Source of the DNA: Porticoccaceae bacterium
Lineage (GTDB): Bacteria > Pseudomonadota > Gammaproteobacteria > Pseudomonadales > Porticoccaceae
Direction of reading: 5' to 3'
DNA length: 64,000 nt
Assembly (NCBI GenBank): GCA_029248755.1
Contig: JAQWIR010000031.1
Span: 1 to 64,000 of the forward strand
Shown here: in pieces, positions 41,063 through 52,140 of the stretch
Layout: every line of letters begins with the position of its first letter
How positions within the stretch are numbered: position 1 is the stretch's first letter
Notes under the pieces: generated by a model
Seen by the model: only the letters and a program-made list of their open reading frames with translations
Told to the model about the DNA's origin: nothing
The model's database searches: none
Position numbers and translations under genes: made by a program

Positions 41063-41677
41063 CTATACAAGCGCCGATGCTTCGCGCGCTAGTTTTTCAA
41101 TTTCTTGCCATTGCTTTTCTCGAATATCTTTTGGTTTAGCAATCCATGACCCACCCACACACATTACGTTGGGTAGTGCCAAATAGTCCATTGCGTTACC
41201 TAGACCAATTCCACCTGTCGGGCAGAATTTGATATTTGGAAATGGCCCCGCCATAGCTTTCATTACGGGTGCACCACCAGCGGCTTCAGCAGGGAAAAAC
41301 TTGAAATTTTCAAGTCCATATTCCATCCCTCTCATTAATTCACTTACAGTTGAGATACCGGGAAGAAAAGGAACTGAAGACTGGCTACCTATGGATAATA
41401 ATTTATCTGTTGCACCAGGGGATATCATAAATTGACAACCCAGGTCTTCGGATAGCTTAATTTGTTCTTCACTGCAGACTGTGCCTGTTCCTACAATGGC
41501 TTCAGGAACATGCTTAATTATTTGGCGTATACCTTCCACCGCTGCTTCTGTACGAAGAGTCACCTCTAATACTTTTAGCCCACCAGCAACTAATGCATTA
41601 GCCAATGGCACTGCATCCTCAACCTGATCTAGGGTAATTACTGGGATAACTGGATTTCCCGCTAACATTTTTTGCAC
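41063..41677 (-). CDS. eda: KHG/KDPG aldolase
   Basis: GLKVLEVTLRTEAAVEGI; FFPAEAAGGAPVMKAMAGPFPNIKFCPTGGI. Confidence 0.97.
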   Translation of the reverse strand: MQKMLAGNPVIPVITLDQVEDAVPLANALVAGGLKVLEVTLRTEAAVEGIRQIIKHVPEAIVGTGTVCSEEQIKLSEDLGCQFMISPGATDKLLSIGSQSSVPFLPGISTVSELMRGMEYGLENFKFFPAEAAGGAPVMKAMAGPFPNIKFCPTGGIGLGNAMDYLALPNVMCVGGSWIAKPKDIREKQWQEIEKLAREASALV

Positions 41678-41687
41678 TTGTTACTCC

Positions 41688-42659
41688 TCAAAATTGTTTC
41701 AGTTTTTTTGCCGCACCCAGTAGTCCTAAATTTTCTCTAACTACAATAAAAATTGGAATTGGCTTTAAATAACTCACAAAGCGACCCTTTTCTTCAAACT
41801 TATGACGAAAATCACTTTTAATAAAAAAATCTATAAATCTTGGCACTACGCCGCCAGCAATATATATACCGCCTTTTGCACCATAGGTTAGAGCAAGATT
41901 ACCGGCAGCACTGCCCATTCCGGAGCAGAACATATTAAGCGACTGAAGGGCTAGCTCATCGCTTTTGGACTGTCCCGCAGCCGCAACTTCTGCTGGTGTC
42001 TTATGGACTTTTTCAATATCGTTAATTTTACAAAGGGATCTATAGATATTAAAAATTCCCTTGCCGGAAAGTAATCGTTCAAGAGACACTCTGCCATATT
42101 CTTCGCGAAGTACATCAACCACTGCAGCCATTCTATCAGTTGTGGGTGGATAATCTGCATGCCCGCCTTCTGAATCCATCACGAGATAGCTATTTTCTGT
42201 TGGTACTAAGCCTGCAACACCTAGACCTGTTCCTGCACCTAGTATACCAATTGGCTTGGAAGAAATCGGCTTATCACCACCCACCTGAACTAAGTCATTA
42301 TCACCTAACTCTGTTATACCATGAGCTACAGCTTCAAAATCGTTGATTACAAATAGTGTCTGGCATCCCAGAAGCTGCTTAAGCTGTGTCTTAGTAAAAT
42401 GCCAGTGACTATTAGTGAATGCAATCTCTTCAACATCTGCCGGACAGGCAACGGCGAAACAAGCGCTGACTGGTGCATTGTTCCATCCTGTAGCTTCGGC
42501 AATCTCTTTTAAAAGATCAACTACCAGCTCTGTAAATTCAGGGTGTTCTTCAACGGAATGGTGAAATTCGTATGAGCTTTCCAATTCTCCAACAGGGATC
42601 GCGGAAAACCGAGCATTGGTTCCGCCGATATCAGCAACAAGATTCCACTCAATAGTCAT
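41688..42659 (-). CDS. glk: Glucokinase
   Basis: LVADIGGTNARFSAI; ILGAGTGLGVAGLV. Confidence 0.96.
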   Translation of the reverse strand: MTIEWNLVADIGGTNARFSAIPVGELESSYEFHHSVEEHPEFTELVVDLLKEIAEATGWNNAPVSACFAVACPADVEEIAFTNSHWHFTKTQLKQLLGCQTLFVINDFEAVAHGITELGDNDLVQVGGDKPISSKPIGILGAGTGLGVAGLVPTENSYLVMDSEGGHADYPPTTDRMAAVVDVLREEYGRVSLERLLSGKGIFNIYRSLCKINDIEKVHKTPAEVAAAGQSKSDELALQSLNMFCSGMGSAAGNLALTYGAKGGIYIAGGVVPRFIDFFIKSDFRHKFEEKGRFVSYLKPIPIFIVVRENLGLLGAAKKLKQF

Positions 42660-42661
42660 TT

Positions 42662-44488
42662 TTAATTCTCAGGGTAAAGAAATGAAGCACCTTGCTCAGC
42701 ATCACTAATGTTTTTGCGATTAATGGCAAATATCTCTCGACCACAACCAATTTGACCGGCAACTGGTTGAGATGCCGACACTCGACTTTCGAGCTCATCT
42801 AGATCGCCTACATAAGCTAGCTCTCCAGTTACGGCATTTAACTTGATCATGTCACCATTTTGCAATTTTCCTAAAAGGCCTCCATCAAGAGCTTCAGGAA
42901 CTAAATGAATGGCAGCCGGCACCTTTCCGGACGCGCCGGACATACGACCATCTGTAACTAGAGCCACACTAAACCCTCGATCTTGTAGGGTGCCTAAAAA
43001 AGGTGTCAGTTTATGTAACTCTGGCATTCCTAACGCTTTTGGGCCCTGGAAACGAACAACAACAATACAATCTTTTTCAAGCTTTCCAGCTTTAAATAAT
43101 GGCTCTAAATCATCTTGGCTTTCAATGACCACTGCTGGGGCTTCTACAATTTGATTCTCTATAGCAACCGCCGAAACCTTTATGACACCGCGACCCAAAT
43201 TACCCTGCATCAAGCGCAAACCGCCCTCTGGGGAAAATGGTTTATCGACCGTAGTGAGTACTTCTGGATCTAATGGTTGTTGTGGAGATTCATTCCACTC
43301 AAGACCACCGTCACTGGTAAGTGTGGGCTCTTTGGTAAAGTCAGAGAAATTTTCTCCCCAGGCTGTTAGAGCGTCTGCATGCATATAGCCAGCGTCTAAT
43401 AATTGCCGGAACATACAGCTCGTTCCTCCAGCTGCATGGAAGTGATTAACATCAGCATGTCCGTTGGGGTAAACCTTGGCAAGGAGGGGAACTGTTGCTG
43501 AAAGATCAGAAATATCATCCCAATTAAGAATAATACCAGCAGCGCGCGCTATAGCGACAAGGTGCATGCTGTGATTTGTAGAGCCGCCTGAGGCCAGCAG
43601 GGCAACAGTACCATTCACTATAGCTTTCTCATCAATTACCTTACCTATAGGCCGGTAATCGTTACCTAACGCGGTAATACGAGCTACTTGATAACAGACT
43701 TCTTTGGTTAACCTATCACGAAGAGGGTTGTCTGGATTTACAAAAGAGCTTCCAGGAAGCTGAAGGCCGAGAGCCTCGAGCACCATTTGGTTGCTATTAG
43801 CTGTACCATAAAAAGTACAGGTACCATGGCTATGATAAGAATCTGACTCTGCTTGCAGAAGCTCTTCTCGCCCTATTTCGCCCTGGGCATATAGCTGACG
43901 AATTCGTTGCTTTTCTTTATTGGGAAGACCTGATTCCATAGGGCCTGCAGGCACGAATAAAGTGGGTAGATAACCAAACGAAAGAGCTCCCATCAGCAAA
44001 CCGGGAACAATTTTATCGCAAATTCCTAAGGCCAAGACGCCATCAAACATCTGATGTGATAGGCCGATAGCGGTACATTGAGCAATAACGTCTCGACTCA
44101 ACAAGCTAAGCTCCATACCGTCTTGACCCTGAGTAACGCCATCACACATGGCTGGTACACCACCGGCTACTTGTGCGGTACAACCCATTTCACGCATTGC
44201 CTGTTTTATTTGATCAGGATAAGTGGCATAAGGCTGGTGCGCTGATAACATATCGTTATAGGCAGTGACTATGCCGATATTTCCAGCCTGCATCATGCGC
44301 AAACTGTTTTTATCATCTTCACCACAGGCAGCAAAACCATGAGCCAAGTTACCACAACTTAATTTACCCCGCTCAGGGCGATTATTAAAATCTTCTTCTA
44401 ACTGACGCAAATAATCTGAGCGTAAGGCGGCACTTCGCTTTATAATACGCTCGGTTACAACTGCTATTTGGTTATTGAGATGACCCAT
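42662..44488 (-). CDS. edd: 6-phosphogluconate dehydratase (start trimmed to MGHLNNQ)
   Basis: [28 protein letters not shown]; the track start at 44524 overlaps a HexR-like site. Confidence 0.97.
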   Translation of the reverse strand: MGHLNNQIAVVTERIIKRSAALRSDYLRQLEEDFNNRPERGKLSCGNLAHGFAACGEDDKNSLRMMQAGNIGIVTAYNDMLSAHQPYATYPDQIKQAMREMGCTAQVAGGVPAMCDGVTQGQDGMELSLLSRDVIAQCTAIGLSHQMFDGVLALGICDKIVPGLLMGALSFGYLPTLFVPAGPMESGLPNKEKQRIRQLYAQGEIGREELLQAESDSYHSHGTCTFYGTANSNQMVLEALGLQLPGSSFVNPDNPLRDRLTKEVCYQVARITALGNDYRPIGKVIDEKAIVNGTVALLASGGSTNHSMHLVAIARAAGIILNWDDISDLSATVPLLAKVYPNGHADVNHFHAAGGTSCMFRQLLDAGYMHADALTAWGENFSDFTKEPTLTSDGGLEWNESPQQPLDPEVLTTVDKPFSPEGGLRLMQGNLGRGVIKVSAVAIENQIVEAPAVVIESQDDLEPLFKAGKLEKDCIVVVRFQGPKALGMPELHKLTPFLGTLQDRGFSVALVTDGRMSGASGKVPAAIHLVPEALDGGLLGKLQNGDMIKLNAVTGELAYVGDLDELESRVSASQPVAGQIGCGREIFAINRKNISDAEQGASFLYPEN

Positions 44489-44516
44489 ATTGGCTCCGTA
44501 TAATTTAAGCGCCAAT

Positions 44517-44531
44517 TGTAACAAAATTACA
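44517..44531. promoter_or_regulatory. HexR-like operator upstream of edd
   Basis: TGTAACAAAATTACA. Confidence 0.7.
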
Positions 44532-44569
44532 AAAGTTAACCATATATAATGCCCAGAATGGTTGGTTTT

Positions 44570-44584
44570 TGTAATTTTATTACA
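44570..44584. promoter_or_regulatory. HexR-like operator in edd/pgi intergenic region
   Basis: TGTAATTTTATTACA, near-perfect palindrome. Confidence 0.75.
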
Positions 44585-44660
44585 AAAAACCTAAAGCATT
44601 ACTTAAAAGCTTAAAAAATTGACGTTTTAATTTTACTGACAACCACCGCGCTCAACAGGA

Positions 44661-46280
44661 TTGATACTAAAAATGAACAACACATCTTATATGCCGCTAA
44701 ATACTCCCGCTTGGAATAAACTAATAGAACTAGCTTCAAAAATACAAGCGTCTGCTACCCCAATCACCATAAAGCAATTGTTTGCAGATGATGCAGAGCG
44801 CGCTGAAAAATATTCTTTAACGTCAGGAGAGTTGAAGCTAGATTTCTCCAAGAACTTGATGGATGACCAAATTTGGGAGCAGTTAATCAATCTAGCACAG
44901 CAATCTCCTCTAACATCACATCGTGATGCTATGTTTTCTGGTGAAGCTATCAATACCAGTGAAAATCGAGCAGTGCTTCATGCTGCCTTAAGAGCAAACT
45001 CAACAGATGATCAGTCAACTGACGGAGCTCAAAGAGCGGCGCAAGTTGAAAAACAACTCAAAGCTGTTGAGCGCATCAGTAATGAAATTAGAGACGGTAG
45101 TTGGGTTGGCAGCACAGGAAAACCTATTACCGATATTATTAATATCGGTATTGGCGGCTCTGACTTGGGGCCTAAAATGGCCTGTACCGCCCTTGAAGAA
45201 TTTGCCCATGATTCAATCAATGTGCACTTTATCTCTAATGTTGATGGCGCCCAAATCCTAAGCACTCTTAAAAAACTTAATGCCGAGACCACTTTGGTCT
45301 CTATTGCCAGCAAGACCTTTACGACTCAAGAGACTATGCTTAACGCTAAAACTGCAATTCAGTGGTTTAGCGATGAGTTGGGGCTTGAGAATCCAAAAAA
45401 CACGAGTCACTTTATTGGCTTAACGGCTAATCCGTCGGCCGCTATTGCCTATGGGATTCCTGACAATCAAATACTTGAGTTTTCAGACTGGGTCGGTGGA
45501 CGCTACTCACTGTGGTCAAGCATTGGCTTATCTATTGCCATCAGTATTGGCTTTGACAACTTCAAACAGATGCTTGATGGCGCCAGAGAGATGGATCAGC
45601 ACTTTCAGAATGCACCTTTAGATAAAAATATGCCTGTTATCATGGGCCTGCTTGGCATTTGGTACAGTAATTTTCTCAACGCTCAATCAATTGCCATTAT
45701 TCCTTATTGCGAGCGCTTGGTTCTTTTGCCATCTTATCTGCAACAGTTGGATATGGAGAGCAATGGTAAGTCCACTAGCCTTGATGGAGCTCCAGTTAGC
45801 TACAACACAGGACCTATACTATGGGGCCAAACAGGAACAAATGGGCAGCATGCTTTTTTCCAACTATTGCATCAAGGCACAAGAACAGTTCCTATTGATT
45901 TTATTGCCGCCATTTCTGACAATCTTAGCAACCCCGAGCACCATGAGGTGCTTTTAGGCAATATGCTGGCTCAATCTTCAGCATTAATGGAGGGTCAAGC
46001 TGCACCTGAGGGCGAGCAACATCGTTTTTATCCCGGCAATAAGCCCTCTAATACACTTTTATTGGATGAATTATCGCCTAAAAACTTTGGCGCACTGGTT
46101 GCTCTTTATGAGCATAAAGTTTTTGTTCAAGGAAGTATCTGGAATATTAATTCATTTGATCAATGGGGCGTTGAGCTGGGTAAGAAAATGGCCAATAATC
46201 TGCTAGATAAAGAGTCTGGCGCGTCTGATATGGACCCATCGACTAAGGCCTTATTTAGCTATATCGAGGGGAAATCCTAA
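44661..46280 (+). CDS. pgi: Glucose-6-phosphate isomerase
   Basis: IGIGGSDLGPKMACTAL; DWVGGRYSLWSSIGLSIA; true start probably MNNTSYMPL. Confidence 0.97.
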   Translation: MILKMNNTSYMPLNTPAWNKLIELASKIQASATPITIKQLFADDAERAEKYSLTSGELKLDFSKNLMDDQIWEQLINLAQQSPLTSHRDAMFSGEAINTSENRAVLHAALRANSTDDQSTDGAQRAAQVEKQLKAVERISNEIRDGSWVGSTGKPITDIINIGIGGSDLGPKMACTALEEFAHDSINVHFISNVDGAQILSTLKKLNAETTLVSIASKTFTTQETMLNAKTAIQWFSDELGLENPKNTSHFIGLTANPSAAIAYGIPDNQILEFSDWVGGRYSLWSSIGLSIAISIGFDNFKQMLDGAREMDQHFQNAPLDKNMPVIMGLLGIWYSNFLNAQSIAIIPYCERLVLLPSYLQQLDMESNGKSTSLDGAPVSYNTGPILWGQTGTNGQHAFFQLLHQGTRTVPIDFIAAISDNLSNPEHHEVLLGNMLAQSSALMEGQAAPEGEQHRFYPGNKPSNTLLLDELSPKNFGALVALYEHKVFVQGSIWNINSFDQWGVELGKKMANNLLDKESGASDMDPSTKALFSYIEGKS

Positions 46281-46283
46281 GGC

Positions 46284-47219
46284 CTATTTTCGTAGTTCGC
46301 GGGGTAGAGAAAAACTAACTGTTTCGGTAACGCCATCAAGTTCCTTTGGTGGCTTAGCCCCAAGCTCAACCAACCTTTGAATAACGCCAGATACTAAAAT
46401 TTCTGGCGCTGAAGCACCCGCAGTCACTCCAATTGATTTTGCATGATTGATCCACTGTTTATTAATATCGTCTGCACCATCGATTAAGTAGGCATCACAA
46501 CCACAGCGTTCGGCTAATTCACGCAACCGATTGGAATTTGAACTGGCGGTTGATCCCACTACTAAAACCACATCTGCCTCAAGTGCTAGCTGCTTTACTG
46601 CATCTTGACGATTTTGTGTGGCATAACAGATGTCATCTTTACGTGGCCCTTCAATAGAGGGAAATTTTTTACGCAGGGCGTCAATTACTTTAGATGTATC
46701 GTCCATCGATAGTGTTGTTTGGGTTACAAAGGACAAACTGTCCGGACTTCTAACCTCTAAATTGAGTACGTCCTGTTCATCTTCAACCAAATATATATCA
46801 CCCCCAGCACTATGGTCGTATTGGCCCATAGTGCCCTCTACTTCTGGATGTCCCTCATGGCCTATCAGAATGCACTCCTTACCATCAGCGCTAAACTTAC
46901 TAACTTCTAAGTGTACTTTTGTCACTAGGGGACAGGTGGCATCAAAAACTTTTAGCTGACGACTTGCCGCTTCTTTTTGTACTTTTTGTGATACGCCATG
47001 AGCACTAAAAATAACCACTACGTTGTCGGGTATTTCATCAATCTCATCGACAAATACAGCACCGCGCTCACGCAATTGGTCCACTACAAATTTGTTATGC
47101 ACCACCTCATGACGAACGTAGACTGGGGCGCCAAACTGATCAAGTGCTAAATTAACAATATCAATAGCACGATCTACACCTGCACAAAAACCTCTTGGGT
47201 TTGCAAGTTTAATCTCCAT
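46284..47219 (-). CDS. ispH: HMBPP reductase (IspH)
   Basis: [36 protein letters not shown]. Confidence 0.98.
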   Translation of the reverse strand: MEIKLANPRGFCAGVDRAIDIVNLALDQFGAPVYVRHEVVHNKFVVDQLRERGAVFVDEIDEIPDNVVVIFSAHGVSQKVQKEAASRQLKVFDATCPLVTKVHLEVSKFSADGKECILIGHEGHPEVEGTMGQYDHSAGGDIYLVEDEQDVLNLEVRSPDSLSFVTQTTLSMDDTSKVIDALRKKFPSIEGPRKDDICYATQNRQDAVKQLALEADVVLVVGSTASSNSNRLRELAERCGCDAYLIDGADDINKQWINHAKSIGVTAGASAPEILVSGVIQRLVELGAKPPKELDGVTETVSFSLPRELRK

Positions 47220-47237
47220 AGATCATACCTCTTTGAA

Positions 47238-47678
47238 TCAGTGAACTAAGTGGGGGGCTACTTCGACAATATCTACCTTAAAGATAATATTGCGGCCCGC
47301 CAGTGGGTGATTAAAATCAACTTTTACGGAATCACCACCAATTTCTACAATAACACCAGGCAATTCACCCTCACCATTTTGAAAAGAGAACACATCACCA
47401 ATCTGAATAGATTCTTGATCGAAATTATCATGGGCTAGGTCCTGCATATTTTCTGGGTTTCTTTGACCAAAGGCATTTTCAGGAGATATTAAAAATTCAC
47501 CCTGATCGCCTGCTTTAAGACCTTTAAGTGGCGCTTCAAATCCTGGTAATAAATTGCCATCACCCAGCACAAATGTAGCGGGTTTATCTTCAAAATTTGA
47601 GTCTATTAGCTCACCATTTTCTAGCGCTAACGAAAAGCTCATAGTAACTTTAGTGCCCTGATCTATCGTCAAACTCAT
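47238..47678 (-). CDS. fkpB: FKBP-type peptidyl-prolyl isomerase (SlpA/FkpB-like)
   Basis: GELIDSNFEDKPATFVLGDGNLLPGFEAPLKGLKAGD; NHPLAGRNIIF. Confidence 0.95.
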   Translation of the reverse strand: MSLTIDQGTKVTMSFSLALENGELIDSNFEDKPATFVLGDGNLLPGFEAPLKGLKAGDQGEFLISPENAFGQRNPENMQDLAHDNFDQESIQIGDVFSFQNGEGELPGVIVEIGGDSVKVDFNHPLAGRNIIFKVDIVEVAPHLVH

Positions 47679-47687
47679 AATAAAATA

Positions 47688-48209
47688 TTAGCCCTTATTT
47701 TCACTCTTTGGATTGTCAGCAGACTGCTTTAAAAAACCTTCAATAAGAATAAGCACAGCACCTACTGTAATTGCGCTATCAGCAATATTAAACGCAGGGA
47801 AGTGCCTACCAGACCAATGAAAATCTAAAAAATCGACCACATAACCCAAAGCTATTCGGTCATAGAGGTTGCCCAGTGCACCACCTAAAATCAATGCCAG
47901 CGCTAAACCTTCTAACTTTTGCTGGGGCGATAGTCTGGTAATCCATACCAAGATAACCAAACTAACCAATGCAGCAAAAACACTAAAACCCCATCGTTGC
48001 CAGCCACCTTCATTGTTCAAAAAGCTAAATGCAGCACCAAAATTATGTACTCTCACTACGTTAAAAAAACTGTTTACTGCCTCTGATGCACCATAGACAA
48101 AATGATTAACAATCCATATTTTCGTAAGCTGATCAAACACAAACACCAATAGAGCTATGCTGAGTAACGTCAGTAATTGCTTAGAGGCTGAGAGGCTTTG
48201 ATTAGGCAT
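47688..48209 (-). CDS. lspA: Signal peptidase II (start trimmed to MPNQSLSA)
   Basis: [43 protein letters not shown]. Confidence 0.97.
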   Translation of the reverse strand: MPNQSLSASKQLLTLLSIALLVFVFDQLTKIWIVNHFVYGASEAVNSFFNVVRVHNFGAAFSFLNNEGGWQRWGFSVFAALVSLVILVWITRLSPQQKLEGLALALILGGALGNLYDRIALGYVVDFLDFHWSGRHFPAFNIADSAITVGAVLILIEGFLKQSADNPKSENKG

Positions 48210-51024
48210 AGTGACGAGCCTCTCCCTGACCATCGATATTATCAATGCAGCGACCACAAACTGATGGGTGTTTATCATGACTACCTACATCATCAATATA
48301 GTGCCAACAGCGCGCACATTTATGGGCAGTAGATTTTTCAACTAATACTTTAAGACCCTCAATATGAGCATCTGCTGCATTACTGGGTGCATTACCTATG
48401 TCCACAAGCTCTGCTTTTGACGTGATAGTCACAAACCGCAATTCTTGACCTAACTTTGACAGTGATGCAAATAATTCAGTATCGGCAAAGATTTTAATAT
48501 CAGCCTCTAAAGAACCCTTAATCCCGCCCTGATTTCGCTGATCTTCAATGACTTTGTTAATCGCTTCTTTTGCTTGCAAAATATTGGCCCAATCCTGCTG
48601 GGTAATAGACTCTTCTTCAGCCAGTGACTGAAGCGGGTACCAGTTGGATGTAAATACATATTTTTCACGTTCGCCGGGCAAATGATCCCAGATTTCCTGC
48701 CCTGTAAAGCTAAGAATCGGCGCAATCCAACGAGAAAAAGCCTCCGCTATATGATAGAGCGCAGTTTGCGCTGATCTGCGGGGCAGGCTATCTTCTGCAC
48801 AGGTATAAATACGATCCTTAATAATATCTAAATAGAACCCACCCATATCTCTTACGCAGAAATTATGTAATTTTTGGTAAATCTGGTGGAACTGGAAATT
48901 ATTATAGTCATCAATTATTTACTCTTGTAGCTGTGAAGCACAGTCAATCGCCCACCGATCTAAAGCGAGTAAATCTGAATGCTCTACCAAATTTTTCTGT
49001 GGATCAAAACCATCAATATTTGAAAGAAAATAACGCGCTGTATTGCGAATTCTTCGGTAGGAATCGCCGGCTCGTTTTAAAATTTCATCGGACACGGTCA
49101 TCTCAGCACTAAAGTCAGCACTAGCGACCCACAGGCGTAAAACGTCTGCACCCAATTCATTAATCACCTTTTGCGGTGAGACTACATTACCAATGGACTT
49201 GGACATCTTGCGGCCATTTTCATCCACGGTAAAGCCATGAGTAAGAACAGCTTTGTAAGGCGCGGTGCCATTAATGGCAATTGCAGTTTTAAGGGAAGAC
49301 TGAAACCAACCTCTATGCTGATCTGAGCCCTCTAAATATAGATCCGCTGGATAAGTAAGCTCATCGCGAGCACCTATCACTGAGGCATGCGTTACCCCAG
49401 AATCAAACCATACATCGAGAGTATCGGTGACCTTTTGGTAATTATCTGCCTCTTCACCCAATAATTCAGCGGCATCAAGATCGTACCAAGCATCCATTCC
49501 AGACTGCTCAACCAACGTGGCAACCTGCTCAATAATATCTGCGGTGTTTGAGTGTAATTCACCTGTTTGTTTATGCACAAACAAAGCAATAGGCACACCC
49601 CAGGTTCGCTGTCTCGAAATACACCAATCGGGACTGGCTTCGAGCATGCCGCGAATTCTCGCCTCACCCCATTCCGGATGCCAATCCACCGACTTAATCG
49701 CTGATTTTGCTTTTTCCAATAAGCCATTTTGCTCCATGGAAATAAACCACTGTGGGGTTGCGCGGTAAATAAGAGGGGTTTTGGTTCGCCAACAATGAGC
49801 GTAGCTATGGGTTATCTTGCCACAGCTCATTAAACGACCATGGTCTGTTAGCACTTGATTGACCGCTTCATCTACTTTGTAGACATGCTGACCGGCAAAT
49901 AATTCGACATCATCCTTAAATACACCATTGTCCAAAATATAGTTAAGCGTGCTTATGCCATATTTATTAGAAACAGCAAAGTCATCTAAGCCATGATCAG
50001 GCGCAGTGTGCACACAGCCAGTACCTGCATCCGTTGTTACGTGATCACCCAGCAATACTGGAATTGAACGCCCATAAAAAGGATGTTGGGCCACAATGTT
50101 CTCTAGAGCTGCACCCTGACAACTTGCCACAACTTTATATTCTTCTAACTCTAGTCTTTGAGCAACCGATTCGAGTAGATCCGAACCACAAATTAGTTTG
50201 ACGGAACCCGCCTGAACTAGACTGTATTCAAGATCTGAACCTACACTGATTGCCTGACTGCTTGGAATAGTCCATGGTGTGGTAGTCCAAATAAGAAAAT
50301 TAATAGGTCCTTCACCAGCTAACCCACCAAAGGCAGCATCTAATACTGCCAGTTGGTCCTTGTCTTCTACTGGGTAGGCGACATCAATCGAAAATGAGGT
50401 CTTATCCTGATACTCTACTTCGGCTTCAGCAAGTGCTGAACCACCTACCACACTCCAATAAACTGGCTTATAGCCTTTTACAAGATGACCATTTTCCGCG
50501 ATCTTGCCTATAGCACGAATGATATTTGCCTCAACATCAAAGTTCATTGTCAAATAGGGATTATCCCAGTCACCAAAAACTCCTATTCGTACAAAGTCTT
50601 TACGCTGGCCTTCGACCTGACGCATAGCATAGTCACGACATTTTTGACGAAATTTGGAATACTCTACTTTAACCCCTGCCTTACCAATCTTCTTCTCAAC
50701 ATTATGTTCAATCGGTAGCCCATGACAATCCCAACCAGGAATATATGGCGCATCAAAACCACTGAGGGTTTTGGATTTAATCACAATATCTTTCAGGGTT
50801 TTATTAACCGCATGACCCAGGTGAATATCACCATTAGCATAGGGAGGCCCATCGTGAAGAATATATTTTTCACAACCGGCTCTAGCCTGCCTAATATGCT
50901 GATAAAGGTCATCATCCTGCCACTGCTTCAACATTGCCGGCTCGCGCTGTGCGAGATTAGCCCGCATTGGAAAATCAGTCTTGGGTAGATTTAATGTTGT
51001 CTTGTAATCAATGCTATCGGTCAT
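48202..51024 (-). pseudogene. ileS: Isoleucyl-tRNA synthetase interrupted by in-frame TAA (48919-48921)
   Basis: Same frame both sides: ...[53 protein letters not shown]...; KMSKS motif upstream, C-terminal CARCW...CGRC downstream. Confidence 0.85.
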
Positions 51025-51060
51025 ATTTTATTAAACTTTTTCCAATCTTTTTGTTTTGAT

Positions 51061-52020
51061 TTAAACGCTATTGCTAGCAAACCACTGTTTAATCATTATT
51101 ACATCATCACTAATACTGTCGGATAAATGCTCTAGACTCGTAAATTGTTGCTCGTCTCTAATTTTGTTCACAAATTCAACACTAATTCTTTGGCCATATA
51201 TTTGCCGATCAAAATCTAACAAATGCACTTCTAATATAGGTTTTTCAATATCGCCTATGGTCGGGCGAACTCCGACATTAGCAGCGCCTTTAAAACGACC
51301 CTCAATACCCTCAATATCTACCCATACAGCATAGACACCGGTCAAGGGTGCCCTAAACCGATTAAGATTAACATTGGCCGTAGGAAATCCCAACTCTCGA
51401 CCCAGCTGCTGACCAAAAGTTACTTTGCCATTAATTGAAAACGGCCGCCCTAATAATTTACTGACTTGATCAAAATCAGATTTATGAAGTAGTTGACGAA
51501 CTAATGTACTGCTTACTCTCTGGCTTTCAACTTCTACGGTTTGGGTATTTTGTACACTAAAGCCAAGATCCTGACCCATGGTTACTAAGGTATCGAAATC
51601 CCCTTTACGGTCACAGCCAAATCTAAAATCATCACCCACAATTAAGTGCCTGGTATTAACGCCATGCACTAATATATCTTGCACAAACTCTGTTGCAGTA
51701 AGACTACTAAGTTGGGCGTTAAACCGTAGACAAACTACTAAATCCATTCCAAAGTCGAGTAGCGCTTCTATTTTCTCTCGCAAACGCATCAATCTCGGCG
51801 GCGCGGTCTCAGCTGCAAAATATTCTTGGGGTTGAGGCTCAAACGTCATAGCAACCGCTAAACTATCTAAACTTTTTGCCTTATCGATAACCTGTTGCAA
51901 TATAGCCTGATGCCCTATGTGCACACCATCGAATGAACCAATAGTCACAACGGATTCTCGATTACAAAGTCGCGATTTATCTATGTCACGAATCAGGCTC
52001 ATTTTTGGCAGTTTTAACAC
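51061..52020 (-). CDS. ribF: Bifunctional riboflavin kinase/FAD synthetase
   Basis: VVTIGSFDGVHIGHQAIL; GRELGFPTANVNL. Confidence 0.97.
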   Translation of the reverse strand: MLKLPKMSLIRDIDKSRLCNRESVVTIGSFDGVHIGHQAILQQVIDKAKSLDSLAVAMTFEPQPQEYFAAETAPPRLMRLREKIEALLDFGMDLVVCLRFNAQLSSLTATEFVQDILVHGVNTRHLIVGDDFRFGCDRKGDFDTLVTMGQDLGFSVQNTQTVEVESQRVSSTLVRQLLHKSDFDQVSKLLGRPFSINGKVTFGQQLGRELGFPTANVNLNRFRAPLTGVYAVWVDIEGIEGRFKGAANVGVRPTIGDIEKPILEVHLLDFDRQIYGQRISVEFVNKIRDEQQFTSLEHLSDSISDDVIMIKQWFASNSV

Positions 52021-52140
52021 CTAACAAGGCACTCTTTAGTTAAGGTATCGAGTATACCTAGCAATCGCCAGAAAGGTAAGGTATTGCACCCAATTGGTGC
52101 CACAAAATTAATAGAAATATCAGTTTTATAAGCTGGCGGA

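Noticed and set aside
48507-48725. 72-aa - ORF within ileS 3' part, and whether ileS is broken by a frameshift
   Set aside because: The small ORF is an alternative-frame artefact; the two ileS pieces are in the same frame (48919-48202 = 717, divisible by 3), so it is a nonsense codon and not a frameshift.
33099-51024. Genetic-code reassignment of TAG/TAA as explanation for both interrupted genes
   Set aside because: Other clear genes in the window end with TAG (the TonB receptor at 17685-20387) or TAA (tatA, rpsT) at expected C-termini, so both act as stops.
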